64,000 nucleotides of DNA from contig NZ_JBEBMH010000011.1 in NCBI RefSeq assembly GCF_040081985.1, positions 122,967 to 186,966 on the forward strand. The letters run 5' to 3'. The stretch is from Kumtagia yinganensis. Its GTDB lineage: Bacteria; Pseudomonadota; Alphaproteobacteria; Rhizobiales; Rhizobiaceae. Shown one piece after another: positions 6,735 to 16,786 of this stretch; position 1 is the stretch's first letter; each line of letters begins with the position of its first letter. The notes beneath the pieces were generated by a model. The model saw only the letters and a list, made by a program, of their open reading frames with translations, was not told the DNA's origin and searched no databases. The position numbers and the translations under genes are program-made.

Positions 6735-9458
6735 ATGGTTGATGGGGGCAGCCGTCATGTCAACGCGGTAGCCAGCCGGTTGAGCTTGCGGGCGCCGCAA
6801 CGGCGCTCGCTTGAAATTCTCGACCGGATCGCCCGACTGATCCCGCTGGACAAATCCGTCGACGGGCAGGCCGCGTTGACGGCGATCCGCGCCGATTTTC
6901 CATCGGTCACCGATTTCGAGCGCGACTTCCCCTCGATCTGCTTCGCGCTGGCGACCGGCGTCGGCAAGACGCGGCTGATGGGCGCCTTCATCGCCTATCT
7001 GCATCTGGCGCATGGGCTGAACAACTTTTTCGTGCTGGCGCCCAACCTGACCATCTATGACAAGCTGATCACCGACTTCACCCCCAATACGCCGAAATAC
7101 GTATTGAGAGGGATTTCCGAATTCGCGATCGCGCCGCCGGTCATCGCGACCGGTGAAAACTACAAGCGGCACATTTTGGGCGGCGGCAGCCTGTTCGAGA
7201 CGACGATCAACATCTTCAACATCTCAAAGATCAACGCGGAAGTGCGCGGCGGTCGCAGCCCGCGCATCCGCTCGTTTCGCGAGGAGATCGGCGAGAGCTA
7301 TTTCGACTGGTTGGCGGGGTTGAGCGATCTCGTGCTGATCATGGATGAATCGCATCGCTATCGGGCGTCGGCGGGCATCCGGGCCATCAACGGATTGAGG
7401 CCGGTACTCGGCCTGGAAGTCACCGCGACGCCCTTCATCGAAACGGCGCGCGGACCCGTCCGGTTCAAAAATGTCGTCTACGACTATCCGCTGGCAAGCG
7501 CCTTGCGGGACGGCTTCGTCAAGGAACCGGCCGTCGTCACCCGCGAGAATTTCACTGCACTCGGCCTGTCGCCGGATGCCGTCCAGAGAATCAAGCTGGA
7601 AGACGGCGTGCGCCTGCATGAGAGCGTCAAGGCCGAACTGGAGACCTATGCGCGGCAGGCCGGCGCGAACATCGTAAAGCCGTTCATGCTGATCGTCGCC
7701 CGCGACACCACGCACGCGGCGGAACTGATGGCGTTCGTTCGATCGGACCTTTTCTTCGGCGGCCGCTACGCGGGAAAGGTCATACAGGTCGATTCCAGCG
7801 TGAAGGAGGAAGAGACGGTCCAGCGCCTGCTCAGGGTCGAGCAGGCCGAGGAACCGACCGAGATCGTTATCCACGTCAACATGCTGAAGGAAGGCTGGGA
7901 CGTCACCAACCTCTACACGATCGTACCGCTGCGCGCCGCCAATGCACGCACGCTGATCGATCAATTGATCGGCCGCGGGCTGCGGCTGCCCTACGGCCGG
8001 CGTACCGGTGTCGCCGCCGTCGACCGGCTCAACATCGTCGCGCATGACCGTTTTCAGGAAATCGTCGAGGAAGCGCGCGATCCGCGCTCGCCGATCCATC
8101 TCAGCACGGTGTTCCTGCCGGAGGCGGGCGGTGGGCCAAGGACGATCACCGAAATTTCCCGCCCACGTCTCTCCTCGATGCTCGGTCTGCAATCGGACGA
8201 CGGGCCGGCCACGCCGCACTATGAGACCGACGACACTCAAACGCCGTTCACTCACCAGGAACAGACCCTGGCGCAATTCGCCTATGAGGCGATACGCGAG
8301 TTGGAAAGCCAGCCTTCCCTCGCGCCAGGGGTTGCGCATCTCAAGCGGCCCGAAATCCAGGCGGCGCTGATCGACGCTGTAAAGAGCCGATGCAAGCCAG
8401 CGCAATTGCAACTGTATGGCATCTCCGAACAACCCGACCTGACGGCGATCGTGGCGCGCACCGTCGACCTCGTGGTGGGGCAGACTATCGACATTCCGTG
8501 CATTATGGTCGTACCGCGGGGCGGGGTAAGATCCGGCTTCCGTCCGTTCGTTCTCGATCTAGCGGACCTGCGCCACGACGCGCCGAACGACAATCTGTGG
8601 GCAGCACATCTGCGCACCGGACAGGTCGAGCGCATCGGTGTCGGCACCGGCAATGGCGGCGCGCACCGGCTTGAGGACTATGTCGTCGGCGCGCTGATCG
8701 ACTTCGATGACGTGGCCTATGAAGACAATGCCGAGTTGCTCTACGACCTCGCCGGGCAGGTCGTCCGACATTTTCGCCTGGAGCATTCCGAGGCGGATAC
8801 CCGGAAAATACTGTGCCTGCATCAAGCGGGGATAGCTCGTCTGGTTCATGCGCAGATGCAACAAAACTTCTGGCAGGACCGCGGAACGGGATATACCGTA
8901 GTCGTCAAACGCGGCTTCTCCGAGTTGTTGCCCAGCGCCTATAGCCGCGACGAGGGTGAGGCCGGGCGGGATTTCCGCACCCCGCCCGCCGATAAGAGCA
9001 ACATGGCGCGCTACGTTTTCGGCGGCTTCTCGCGCTGCCTGTTCAGGCGGCAGAAATTCCACTCCGACGCCGAACGCAAGCTGGCGGTGATCCTCGATCG
9101 CGAAGCGCAGAAATGGTTCAGGCCGGCGCGCGGCCAGTTCCAGCTCTTCTATCGCAGCGGCGCCGACGACCTCGAATACCAGCCTGACTTCGTCGCCGAG
9201 ACCGACACGCATCTCCTGATGCTGGAACCAAAGGCCTCGGACCGGATGACCGATCCGTATGTGCTTGCCAAACGCGACGTCGCCGTCGAATGGTGCCGCA
9301 ACGCGACCGACTACGCGTTAAGCTATGGCGGCAAGCCATGGGCCTACCTGCTAATCCCCCACGACGCCATTGCGGAGAACATGACGATCGAGGGGCTGGT
9401 GCGGCGGTTCTCGGTCAAGGGCAGACCTCTACCCTTCACGGCACTACCGAGAGGCTGA
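6735..9458 (+). CDS. res: Type III restriction enzyme helicase-nuclease subunit (Res)
   Basis: Res is the ATP-dependent motor and nuclease of a type III system and works only in complex with Mod. The 907-residue product carries superfamily 2 helicase motifs in order: Walker A ATGVGKT (about residues 73-79), Walker B MDESH (about 204), LEVTATP, LKEGWDV and QLIGRGLR. A C-terminal PD-(D/E)xK nuclease follows, seen as PDF near residue 817 and E-P-K near 832. Every expected motif is intact, so the enzyme looks functional. The Walker B box reads DESH rather than the DEPH often seen in this family. The ATG is preceded by a G-rich Shine-Dalgarno (GAGAGGGGG). The stop lies 16 nt from the end of the convergent ABC gene. 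Confidence 0.93.
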   Translation: MVDGGSRHVNAVASRLSLRAPQRRSLEILDRIARLIPLDKSVDGQAALTAIRADFPSVTDFERDFPSICFALATGVGKTRLMGAFIAYLHLAHGLNNFFVLAPNLTIYDKLITDFTPNTPKYVLRGISEFAIAPPVIATGENYKRHILGGGSLFETTINIFNISKINAEVRGGRSPRIRSFREEIGESYFDWLAGLSDLVLIMDESHRYRASAGIRAINGLRPVLGLEVTATPFIETARGPVRFKNVVYDYPLASALRDGFVKEPAVVTRENFTALGLSPDAVQRIKLEDGVRLHESVKAELETYARQAGANIVKPFMLIVARDTTHAAELMAFVRSDLFFGGRYAGKVIQVDSSVKEEETVQRLLRVEQAEEPTEIVIHVNMLKEGWDVTNLYTIVPLRAANARTLIDQLIGRGLRLPYGRRTGVAAVDRLNIVAHDRFQEIVEEARDPRSPIHLSTVFLPEAGGGPRTITEISRPRLSSMLGLQSDDGPATPHYETDDTQTPFTHQEQTLAQFAYEAIRELESQPSLAPGVAHLKRPEIQAALIDAVKSRCKPAQLQLYGISEQPDLTAIVARTVDLVVGQTIDIPCIMVVPRGGVRSGFRPFVLDLADLRHDAPNDNLWAAHLRTGQVERIGVGTGNGGAHRLEDYVVGALIDFDDVAYEDNAELLYDLAGQVVRHFRLEHSEADTRKILCLHQAGIARLVHAQMQQNFWQDRGTGYTVVVKRGFSELLPSAYSRDEGEAGRDFRTPPADKSNMARYVFGGFSRCLFRRQKFHSDAERKLAVILDREAQKWFRPARGQFQLFYRSGADDLEYQPDFVAETDTHLLMLEPKASDRMTDPYVLAKRDVAVEWCRNATDYALSYGGKPWAYLLIPHDAIAENMTIEGLVRRFSVKGRPLPFTALPRG

Positions 9459-9474
9459 GCCCACGAGAGCGTGG

Positions 9475-11145
9475 CTAGTTTCCCGCGCTCGCCATGCGGC
9501 GGCCTTTGATGGCTTGTTCCAGCCAGCCGATCTCCATCTCCGGAACCGAGGACAACAGCAGGTCGGTATAGGCATCGAAAGGCGGTGTCAGCACCTGGCT
9601 CTTCGGGCCGTAGCGCACGACCTCGCCGCGATACATCACCGCGATCGAATCGGCGATGGACTTCACCGTCGCAAGGTCGTGGGTGATGAAGAGGTAGGCG
9701 ACCTCCTCTTTCTTCTGCAGTTCCAGCAGCAGCTTGAGGATGCCGTTGGCCACCAGCGGGTCGAGCGCCGAAGTGACCTCGTCGCAGATGATCAGCTTCG
9801 GCTTCGCCGCCAGCGACCGGGCGATGCAGACGCGCTGCTTCTGGCCGCCGGACAGTTCTGCGGGATAGCGGTCGACAAAACCCTTTCCCATCTCGATCTT
9901 GTCGAGCAGTTCTGCGACGCGGGCGTCGCGTTCCTTCCCGCGCAGGCCGAAATAGAACTCCAGCGGCCGGCCGATGATGGTGCCGACCGTCTGGCGCGGG
10001 TTCATTGCCACATCAGCCATCTGGTAGATCATCTGCAATTGCCGCAGGTCTTCTTTCGGCCGGTCGGCCAGCCGGTTGGCGAGTGCGCGCCCCGCGAAGG
10101 TGACCGATCCCTGTTCCGGTGGGAGCAGTCCGGTGATGGCACGCGCCAGCGTCGACTTTCCCGAGCCGGATTCGCCGACGACGGCCAGCGTCTGGCCGGG
10201 AAAGATGTCGACCGAAACGTCCTTGAGAACCTTGACCTTGCCGCCGCCATAGGAGGCGGTGACGTTCTTCACCGACAGGAAAGGCGTCGCGCCCGGCCTC
10301 TGTTCCTCATGCGCGATCTCGTGCACGGAGACCAGCGCGTTGGTGTATTCCTGCCGCGGCTCCTTGATGATCTGCCGCGTACCGCCCCACTCGACCAGCC
10401 GACCGTGGCGCAACACCATGATCTCGTCTGATACCTGCGCCACGACAGCGAGATCGTGGGTGATGTAGAGCGCCGCCACGCCGGTGTCGTGGATGGCGTC
10501 CTTGATCGCGGCCAGTACGTCGATCTGCGTGGTAACGTCCAGCGCGGTCGTCGGCTCGTCGAAGACGATCAGGTCCGGCTCCGAGCACAGCGCCATCGCC
10601 GTCATGACGCGCTGCAACTGTCCGCCCGACACCTGGTGCGGATAGCGCTCGCCGATAGTCTCGGGATTGGGCAGGCTGAGCTTCTTGAACAGTGCCACCG
10701 CGCGCTTCTCGGCCTCGGTCCGGGTCGCGACGCCGTGCAGCAGCGAGGCTTCCACCACCTGGTCCATCAACCGGTGCGCCGGGTTGAACGAGGCCGCCGC
10801 CGACTGCGCGACGTAGCAGACCTCCTTGCCGCGCAGCTTACGCAGGCCGCCTACCCCGCCCTTCAATATGTCGCGGCCGTTGATCACCACCTCGCCGCCG
10901 GTAATCTTCACGCCGCCGCGCCCATAGCCCATCGAGGACAGGCCGATGGTCGACTTGCCGGCGCCGGATTCGCCGATCAGCCCGAGCACTTTTCCGCGCT
11001 GCAGGGTGAGCGAGACGTCATGGACGAGGGTGATCGCCTTCGGCGGCTCGCCGGGCGGAAACACCTTCGCCTCGATCCGCAGATTGCGGATGTCGAGCAG
11101 CGTGTCCGATTGCGATGCCGTGACACTTCTTGCAGCGAAGGCCAT
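9475..11145 (-). CDS. Peptide-type ABC importer ATPase, two ATPase domains fused (DppD-DppF type)
   Basis: This protein powers uptake of a peptide- or nickel-type substrate by the neighbouring permeases. It has two complete ATPase halves in 556 residues: Walker A GESGAGKST, signature VSGGQLQR and Walker B VFDEPT in the first, and GESGSGKST, LSGGQKQR and IICDEVTS in the second. Bacteria often encode these as separate DppD and DppF subunits; fusion is common in rhizobia. The start chosen is the ATG at 11145, which has GGGAGGG upstream and overlaps the permease stop as TGATG. A longer reading into the permease gene has no support. Confidence 0.92.
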   Translation of the reverse strand: MAFAARSVTASQSDTLLDIRNLRIEAKVFPPGEPPKAITLVHDVSLTLQRGKVLGLIGESGAGKSTIGLSSMGYGRGGVKITGGEVVINGRDILKGGVGGLRKLRGKEVCYVAQSAAASFNPAHRLMDQVVEASLLHGVATRTEAEKRAVALFKKLSLPNPETIGERYPHQVSGGQLQRVMTAMALCSEPDLIVFDEPTTALDVTTQIDVLAAIKDAIHDTGVAALYITHDLAVVAQVSDEIMVLRHGRLVEWGGTRQIIKEPRQEYTNALVSVHEIAHEEQRPGATPFLSVKNVTASYGGGKVKVLKDVSVDIFPGQTLAVVGESGSGKSTLARAITGLLPPEQGSVTFAGRALANRLADRPKEDLRQLQMIYQMADVAMNPRQTVGTIIGRPLEFYFGLRGKERDARVAELLDKIEMGKGFVDRYPAELSGGQKQRVCIARSLAAKPKLIICDEVTSALDPLVANGILKLLLELQKKEEVAYLFITHDLATVKSIADSIAVMYRGEVVRYGPKSQVLTPPFDAYTDLLLSSVPEMEIGWLEQAIKGRRMASAGN

Positions 11146-11963
11146 CAGCTTCGCCCTCCCTTGAGACTCGATGTGCGGTTTAGCACCCAGTCGGCAACCA
11201 GATTGACCGAGATGGCCAGGATGGCGATCGCGGCTGCGGGAATGAGCGCCGCGCCGATACCGAAGACGATTCCGTCCTTGTTGTCCTTGACCATGCCGCC
11301 CCAATCCGACTCCGGCGGCTGCACGCCCAACCCGAGGAACGATAGCGCCGAAAGGAACAGCACCGCGTAGATGAAACGCAGCCCGAGCTCGGAGACCAGC
11401 GGCGACAGCGCATTGGGCAAGATTTCCCTGAGCACGATCCACCGTGTTCCTTCACCGCGCAGCCTCGCCGCCTCGACATAGTCCATGATGTTGATGTCGA
11501 CGGCGACCGCACGCGCCAGGCGATAGACGCGGGTGGCATCCAGTATGCCCATGACGAGGATGAGCACGGCAACCGTGCGCGGCAGCACGGAGAGCACCAC
11601 CAGCGCGAAGATCAGGGTCGGGATCGCCATCAGCAGATCGACGAAGCGCGAGACGATCGTGTCGAACCAGCCCCCCAGCACCGCCGCCATGAAGCCCAGC
11701 ACGGAGCCCAGCGTGAACGACAGCGCGGTGGCCAGAATGGCGATGATGATCGTGGTGCGCGCACCGAAGATGACACGAGTCAGCAAGTCGCGGCCGATAT
11801 TGTCGGTGCCGAGCCAATGTGCTGCCGAGAACGGCTCCCACACCTGCCCGACGATCTCGGTGTTGGAATAAGGGGAAATCCACGGCGCGAAAGCCGCCGC
11901 GAATAGGAAAGCTCCGGTGAGCACCAGTCCAAGCAGCGCCGTGAAGGGAATGTTTCTCAACAT
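11145..11963 (-). CDS. Peptide-type ABC importer permease (DppC type)
   Basis: This inner-membrane permease forms the translocation pore with the DppB-type partner just upstream. It has the DppC N-terminal domain (FAPWISPY, HWLGTDNIGRDLLTR) followed by about five hydrophobic helices and the EAA loop (EAARLRGEGTRWIVLREILPN). The ATG at 11963 gives 272 residues, typical for the family. A start 20 codons further upstream would overlap the preceding gene and adds only non-conserved sequence. The stop overlaps the ATPase start. Confidence 0.92.
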   Translation of the reverse strand: MLRNIPFTALLGLVLTGAFLFAAAFAPWISPYSNTEIVGQVWEPFSAAHWLGTDNIGRDLLTRVIFGARTTIIIAILATALSFTLGSVLGFMAAVLGGWFDTIVSRFVDLLMAIPTLIFALVVLSVLPRTVAVLILVMGILDATRVYRLARAVAVDINIMDYVEAARLRGEGTRWIVLREILPNALSPLVSELGLRFIYAVLFLSALSFLGLGVQPPESDWGGMVKDNKDGIVFGIGAALIPAAAIAILAISVNLVADWVLNRTSSLKGGRS

Positions 11964-11970
11964 GGCCGCC

Positions 11971-12930
11971 TCACTTCGGATGCCGCAGACGGGGATTGGC
12001 AAGGATGCCGGCGATGTCGGCAATGATGTTCAGGCTGATATAGACCGCGGCGAAGATCAGGCCGACCGCCTGCACGACCGGAACGTCGCGTTTGGTCACG
12101 TGGTCGACCAGATACTGGCCCATGCCGGGATAGACGAAGATGATCTCGATGACGACCACGCCGACCACCAGATAGGCGAGGTTCAGCATGACCACGTTGA
12201 TCACCGGCGCGATGGCATTGGGGAACGCGTGTTTGCGGATGATCTCAAACGCACCCAGCCCCTTGAGCTCGGCCGTCTCGATATAGGGCGATTGCATGAC
12301 GTTGAGGATCGCCGCCCGGGTCATGCGCATCATATGCGCCAGCACCACGAGGGTCAGCGAGGCTGCTGGCAGCACCACGGCCTGCAGCCGGTCTGAGAAC
12401 GGCATCCCGTCATAGACGGTGGAGATGCCGGGAAACCATTGCAGCTTCACCGCGAAGACGAACACCAGCACGTAGCCGATGAAGAACTCCGGGAAGGAGG
12501 TGGACGCCAGCGCGATGCCGGAGATCAGCTTGTCGACGAAACCGTTGCGGTAGCGCACGGCCGTCAGGCCAAGGATGATGGCAAGCGGCACCGAGACAAC
12601 AGCCGCGCACAAGGCGAGAAACAGTGTGTTCTTCAACCTGGGCCAGATCGAGCTGCCGATGTCCTGCCCGGAGGACAGCGCCGTACCCAGGTCGCCGGTC
12701 AGCACACCGCCCAGCCAGCGGAAATATCTGATATAGGCCGGGTCGTTGAGACCGAGCGATTGCCGCAAGTTCTCCAGCGCCTGCGGCGTTGCCGACTGGC
12801 CAAGGATGGATTGCGCGACATCGCCGGGCAGGATCTGCGTACCGACGAAGATCAGGACCGAAACGGCCAAAAGCAGAAGGATGCCCAGCGCGACGCGCTG
12901 GGCAATAAGCTTCACGATGGGTGAGGACAT
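11971..12930 (-). CDS. Peptide-type ABC importer permease (DppB type)
   Basis: The 319-residue inner-membrane permease starts with a cytoplasmic basic segment and a long helix (about residues 10-30). It carries the DppB markers ILPGDVA near residue 35, a periplasmic loop with GDLGTALSSG, and the EAA loop ETAELKGLGAFEIIRKHAFPN. It begins 16 nt after the binding-protein gene and is 7 nt from the DppC-type gene, so all four importer genes are one transcription unit. The substrate class (peptide, opine or oligosaccharide) cannot be settled by sequence alone. Confidence 0.93.
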   Translation of the reverse strand: MSSPIVKLIAQRVALGILLLLAVSVLIFVGTQILPGDVAQSILGQSATPQALENLRQSLGLNDPAYIRYFRWLGGVLTGDLGTALSSGQDIGSSIWPRLKNTLFLALCAAVVSVPLAIILGLTAVRYRNGFVDKLISGIALASTSFPEFFIGYVLVFVFAVKLQWFPGISTVYDGMPFSDRLQAVVLPAASLTLVVLAHMMRMTRAAILNVMQSPYIETAELKGLGAFEIIRKHAFPNAIAPVINVVMLNLAYLVVGVVVIEIIFVYPGMGQYLVDHVTKRDVPVVQAVGLIFAAVYISLNIIADIAGILANPRLRHPK

Positions 12931-12946
12931 CTCCGCAAGGCCGGAC

Positions 12947-14530
12947 TCAAGCGTTCAGCCAGCACTTGGACAGCGCGTAGCCGCCCATCATCTCCTGGTT
13001 TCCATCGGGCATCCAGCCGCCGACATTCGGGCCGGTGGCGTCGATGAAGTCGTTGAACATCGGCGTGATCACGCCGCCTTCCATGTTCACCATCGTGCCC
13101 ATGTCGGCATAGATTTTCTTGCGCTTCTCGGTGTCCAGTTCGGCGCGCGCTGCAAACAGCATCTTGTCGAAGTCCTCGCGCATGAACCGCGTATCGTTCC
13201 AATCGGCCTTCGAATAATAGGCGGTGGAATACATCTGGTCCTGCGTCGGCCGCCCGCCCCAGTAGGAAGCGGAGAACGGCTGCTTGTTCCACACCTCCGA
13301 CCAGTAGCCGTCGCCTGGCTCGCGCTTGATCTCCAGCGTGATGCCGCATTTGGCGGCGCTCTGCTGGTAGAGCTGCGCGGCGTCCACCGCGCCGGGGAAG
13401 GCCACGTCCGAAGTGCGCAGCAGCACCGAGCCGCTGTGGCCCGACTTCTTGTAGTGCTCGGCCGCCTTTTCCGGGTCGAACTTGCGCTGTTCCATCTCGG
13501 TGTAGAGCGGATAGGCCTTGTTGATCGGCGTGTCGTTGCCGACCGAGCCGTAGCCGAACAGGATTTTCTGCACCAGTTCCTCGCGGTCGAGCGCGAATTT
13601 CAGCGCCAGCCTGAGGTCGTTGTTGTCGAACGGCGCGGTGTTACAATGGGCGATGAAGACGTAATGGCCCTTGCCCGCCACGTTCTGGATGGTGACGCCG
13701 GGCACGCGCTTGATCAGTTCGACGATCTTCGGTTCGACGCGGTTGATCATGTTGACCTGGCCGCCCTGCAACGCGGCAGTGCGGGCCGTCGGATCGTTGA
13801 TGACGATGATCTCGATCTGGTCGGCGAAGCCACGGTCGTCGCGCCAGTAGCCGGCGAACTTCTCGCCGCCGAGCCGCACGCCGGGCTCGTTGGTCGAAAC
13901 CTTATACGGGCCGGTGCCGATGCCTTCGGTCGGATTGTCCTTGCCGCCATTGGGCTGGATCATCAGGTGATAGTCGTCCATCAGGAACGGCAGATCGGCA
14001 TTCGCCTCCTTCAGCGTGAACACCACCGTGTCGCCATCGGCCTTGACGCCCGCGATGCCGCCCATGATACCCAGCGCGCCCGACTTGGAGTTGGCGTCCG
14101 AGTGCCGCTCCATGGTGGCCACCACATCGGCCGGCGTCATTTCCTTGCCGTTGTGGAACTGCACGCCCTTGCGGATCTTGAAGGTCCACACTTTCGCGTC
14201 GTCGGAAGCGCCCCATTCCTCGGCGAGCGCCGGCTGCAGCACGCCGGTGGCGTCGATCTGCACGAGCTGCTCGCCCCACTGGCGGCCGAAGAAATACGGC
14301 ACCTGGCTCGACCAGGTCGCCGGATCGAGGCTGTCGGTGGCGGCGCCACCCTGCATGCCGGCCTTCAACACGCCGCCCTTGACCGGCGCCTGCGCCTTGG
14401 CGGCGGAAGAAAGCAGCGAATTGGCGAAGGTGGCGGTGACGCCGAGCGCCGCGGCGCGCCCTAGGAAGTCGCGGCGGCTAAGCTTGCCGACAATGACTGT
14501 GCGGCTCAGGAAGTCCAGTTCGTTCGACAT
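12947..14530 (-). CDS. Peptide-type ABC importer substrate-binding protein with Tat signal
   Basis: This periplasmic binding protein of the SBP_bac_5 (DppA/OppA) family captures the substrate for the downstream permeases. The 527-residue product carries a twin-arginine signal (SRRDFLGRAAALG, about residues 18-30) with cleavage likely after AKAQA. Mature family markers include LDPATWSS, ALAEEWGASDDAKVWTF and KGVQFHNGK. The ATG at 14530 is preferred to a start 23 codons upstream because it places the Tat motif near the N-terminus. It lies about 150 nt downstream of a CocE/NonD hydrolase gene, which fits a role in taking up a hydrolysis product. Confidence 0.93.
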   Translation of the reverse strand: MSNELDFLSRTVIVGKLSRRDFLGRAAALGVTATFANSLLSSAAKAQAPVKGGVLKAGMQGGAATDSLDPATWSSQVPYFFGRQWGEQLVQIDATGVLQPALAEEWGASDDAKVWTFKIRKGVQFHNGKEMTPADVVATMERHSDANSKSGALGIMGGIAGVKADGDTVVFTLKEANADLPFLMDDYHLMIQPNGGKDNPTEGIGTGPYKVSTNEPGVRLGGEKFAGYWRDDRGFADQIEIIVINDPTARTAALQGGQVNMINRVEPKIVELIKRVPGVTIQNVAGKGHYVFIAHCNTAPFDNNDLRLALKFALDREELVQKILFGYGSVGNDTPINKAYPLYTEMEQRKFDPEKAAEHYKKSGHSGSVLLRTSDVAFPGAVDAAQLYQQSAAKCGITLEIKREPGDGYWSEVWNKQPFSASYWGGRPTQDQMYSTAYYSKADWNDTRFMREDFDKMLFAARAELDTEKRKKIYADMGTMVNMEGGVITPMFNDFIDATGPNVGGWMPDGNQEMMGGYALSKCWLNA

Positions 14531-14679
14531 TTTAGGGTTCCTCACTCGGTTGGTTCGACCGTGGTTTTTATATTTTTCGTTGTCAGGATATGACCGCATG
14601 CGACGGAAAGGGACAAGGCGATTTGCGACATGACGTGGCGTAAATTGCCATGCGCCGCTGGCCCAACGCGCAAATCGGT

Positions 14680-16683
14680 TCAGATGTGATCACGCGGCAC
14701 CTCCTCGCGAAAATCCTTCTCATACACCAGCACGTCATCCTCATACGCTTCAATGCGGCCGGTCAGATGGAAGGTCGTGGCATCGGAGCGCATGGCGGAA
14801 AAAGTTTCGGTGCGCAGCGACCAGCCGTCGCGCTTGTGAATGGCGGTCCAGTGCGTCACGCCGCGCGCCGACAACGGATCATTCGGATGAATCGTCCAGC
14901 GCTCGCGGGCGACGCCGCCATTGATCAGCCCGTGGTCGGCATCGCGGGTCTCGCCGAAATCGTCGACGATGGCGAGCGTCACCACGCCGGTTCTGTCGTC
15001 GCGCTCGACCTTGCGGCTGTTGCTCGCCGGCCGGATCGTCTGCGTGTTCCACGGCCGCGCGGCTTCCGGCTCCTCGAACGACACCTCGTCCCCCTGGCCG
15101 CCCGCACGTTCCGGCAGATCGATGCTGCCGGTAAGAATGTTCAGCGTCACCGGCTCCGGCGAAGGCCAGACCAGCGGCCAGTAGGCCGACGAGACCGCGA
15201 CCCGCAAGATGTGCCCCGCCGGAACCTGGTAGGCGATGTCATCGAGCTTGAAGGTGATGTTCATCGGCAAAGTTGGCTTGATCGCCTTCGGCGTCTCGTG
15301 TCCCTCGCGATGACAGAGATTGAAAACCCCGTAGGTGATCCTGGTCGACGACCCGTCCGGATGAACGTCGCACAGGCGCACCGCGACCATCGCGGCCGGC
15401 CTGTCCGCAAAAAGCGTGAGCTTCACGACCGGCGCACCGACGATGTCGATGGACGAGCTCAGCGCCAGGTCGAAACAGGCCGACTTGGCATCGTCCGCGC
15501 GCTGGTCGCCGGGCATTTCCGGGCCAAGCCAGATCGCACAATATTCGCCGCCCTCCATGCCGCAATCCTGCGGCGATTTGATTTTCGCGTTGACCACCTT
15601 CGCCGGCCCCTCCGAGAGTTTTCCGCCGGCGGCGAGGCTGAACGTCCGGGTCACGATGCCCGGCGACGGCCATTGGTGCTCGGCGATCCAGCGGCCCGGC
15701 CGCTCCTCGTACCAGTCGCGCGGCGGCACGGAGTCCATGAGATAGAGCCGCATTGCCGGATCGTTCTCGACGCCGGTTTCTTTTCCCTTCAGCCAGCAAT
15801 CCCACCAGCGCAGAGCCTCCTGCAGAAAGCCGATCGCCGGCTTCGGCACGGCGAAATGCGGATATTTGTGGATCCACGGCCCGATAATGCCCTTGGTAGG
15901 CCCGCCTATGCCCTCGACGAGGCGCGCCACCGCGTTCTTGTAGCCGTCGCCCCAGCCGCCGACGGCCAGCGTCGCCGCCTTGATTTTCGAAAAATCCTCG
16001 CAGACCGAACCGCGCTTCCAGTAATCGTCACGCCGCTGGTGCCGCAGCCAGACCGCCGGCAGGAACGGTTCGTTCTCCAGCCGCTCCAGCCACATCTCCT
16101 TCCAGCTATCGCCGACGATCGCCGGATCGGGCGAGCGCGACGAGTAGGAGAGCATGGTCGAGCCCCAGCCGAGATTCTCGTTGAGCAGCAGCCCGCCCTT
16201 GTAGTGGATATCGTCGGCATAGCGGTCGTCGGTGGAACACAGCGTGATGATCGCCCTCAGCGCCTCCGGCTGTTTTGCCGCCACCTGCAGCGAATTGAAC
16301 CCGCCCCAGGAAATGCCCATCATGCCGACCTTGCCGTTGCACCAGGGCTGCTTTGCGGCCCATTCGATGACGGCGACGGCGTCCTCCAGTTCCTGCTCGC
16401 TATATTCGTCCTCCATCAGCCCTTCGGAATCGCCGTTGCCGCGCATGTCGACACGGATGGAGGCGTAACCGTGGCCGGCGAAATACGGATGGGTGAGCGA
16501 ATCGCGCGCCGTCGTGCCGTCGCGCTTGCGATAGGGCAGGTGTTCGAGGATGGCCGGCACCGGATCGTTTTCCGCATCGGCCGGCAGCCAGATACGCGCC
16601 GATAGCACGCAGCCGTCCGGCATCTCGATGCCGACATCCGGGTTCTCGACGATCTTTCGCGGAAACTGGGTGACGGTCTTCAT
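14680..16683 (-). CDS. CocE/NonD-family hydrolase (X-Pro dipeptidyl-peptidase-like)
   Basis: Members hydrolyse esters or acyl-proline peptides. The 667-residue protein has an N-terminal alpha/beta hydrolase core with the nucleophile elbow GISWGG (Ser125) and the DMRGNGDSEG segment, then a C-terminal jelly-roll PepX_C-type domain (from about residue 350). No signal peptide is visible, so a cytoplasmic enzyme is likely. The ATG at 16683 was chosen because the protein begins directly with the family's beta-strands; the open frame extends much further upstream without homology. It lies between an HSL-type esterase and a peptide importer, so cleavage of an imported peptide or amide is plausible but unproven. 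Confidence 0.85.
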   Translation of the reverse strand: MKTVTQFPRKIVENPDVGIEMPDGCVLSARIWLPADAENDPVPAILEHLPYRKRDGTTARDSLTHPYFAGHGYASIRVDMRGNGDSEGLMEDEYSEQELEDAVAVIEWAAKQPWCNGKVGMMGISWGGFNSLQVAAKQPEALRAIITLCSTDDRYADDIHYKGGLLLNENLGWGSTMLSYSSRSPDPAIVGDSWKEMWLERLENEPFLPAVWLRHQRRDDYWKRGSVCEDFSKIKAATLAVGGWGDGYKNAVARLVEGIGGPTKGIIGPWIHKYPHFAVPKPAIGFLQEALRWWDCWLKGKETGVENDPAMRLYLMDSVPPRDWYEERPGRWIAEHQWPSPGIVTRTFSLAAGGKLSEGPAKVVNAKIKSPQDCGMEGGEYCAIWLGPEMPGDQRADDAKSACFDLALSSSIDIVGAPVVKLTLFADRPAAMVAVRLCDVHPDGSSTRITYGVFNLCHREGHETPKAIKPTLPMNITFKLDDIAYQVPAGHILRVAVSSAYWPLVWPSPEPVTLNILTGSIDLPERAGGQGDEVSFEEPEAARPWNTQTIRPASNSRKVERDDRTGVVTLAIVDDFGETRDADHGLINGGVARERWTIHPNDPLSARGVTHWTAIHKRDGWSLRTETFSAMRSDATTFHLTGRIEAYEDDVLVYEKDFREEVPRDHI

Positions 16684-16786
16684 GGCTTCCGCTCCGGTAT
16701 GCTCGATGCCCCAGCCTAACCAAAATGGCGGGCCGCGAAAGGCCAGATCGCGCTTTGCGATGTCGTGCCGGCAAGACTCGGCCAAC

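Noticed and set aside
12746..14464. Long plus-strand frame of 572 codons opposite the peptide importer genes
   Set aside because: It is the antisense shadow of clear DppB and binding-protein genes in high-GC DNA and has no domain.
14650..16605. Long plus-strand frame of 651 codons opposite the CocE/NonD gene
   Set aside because: Antisense to an unmistakable alpha/beta hydrolase; composition is Arg/His-rich as expected for a shadow frame.
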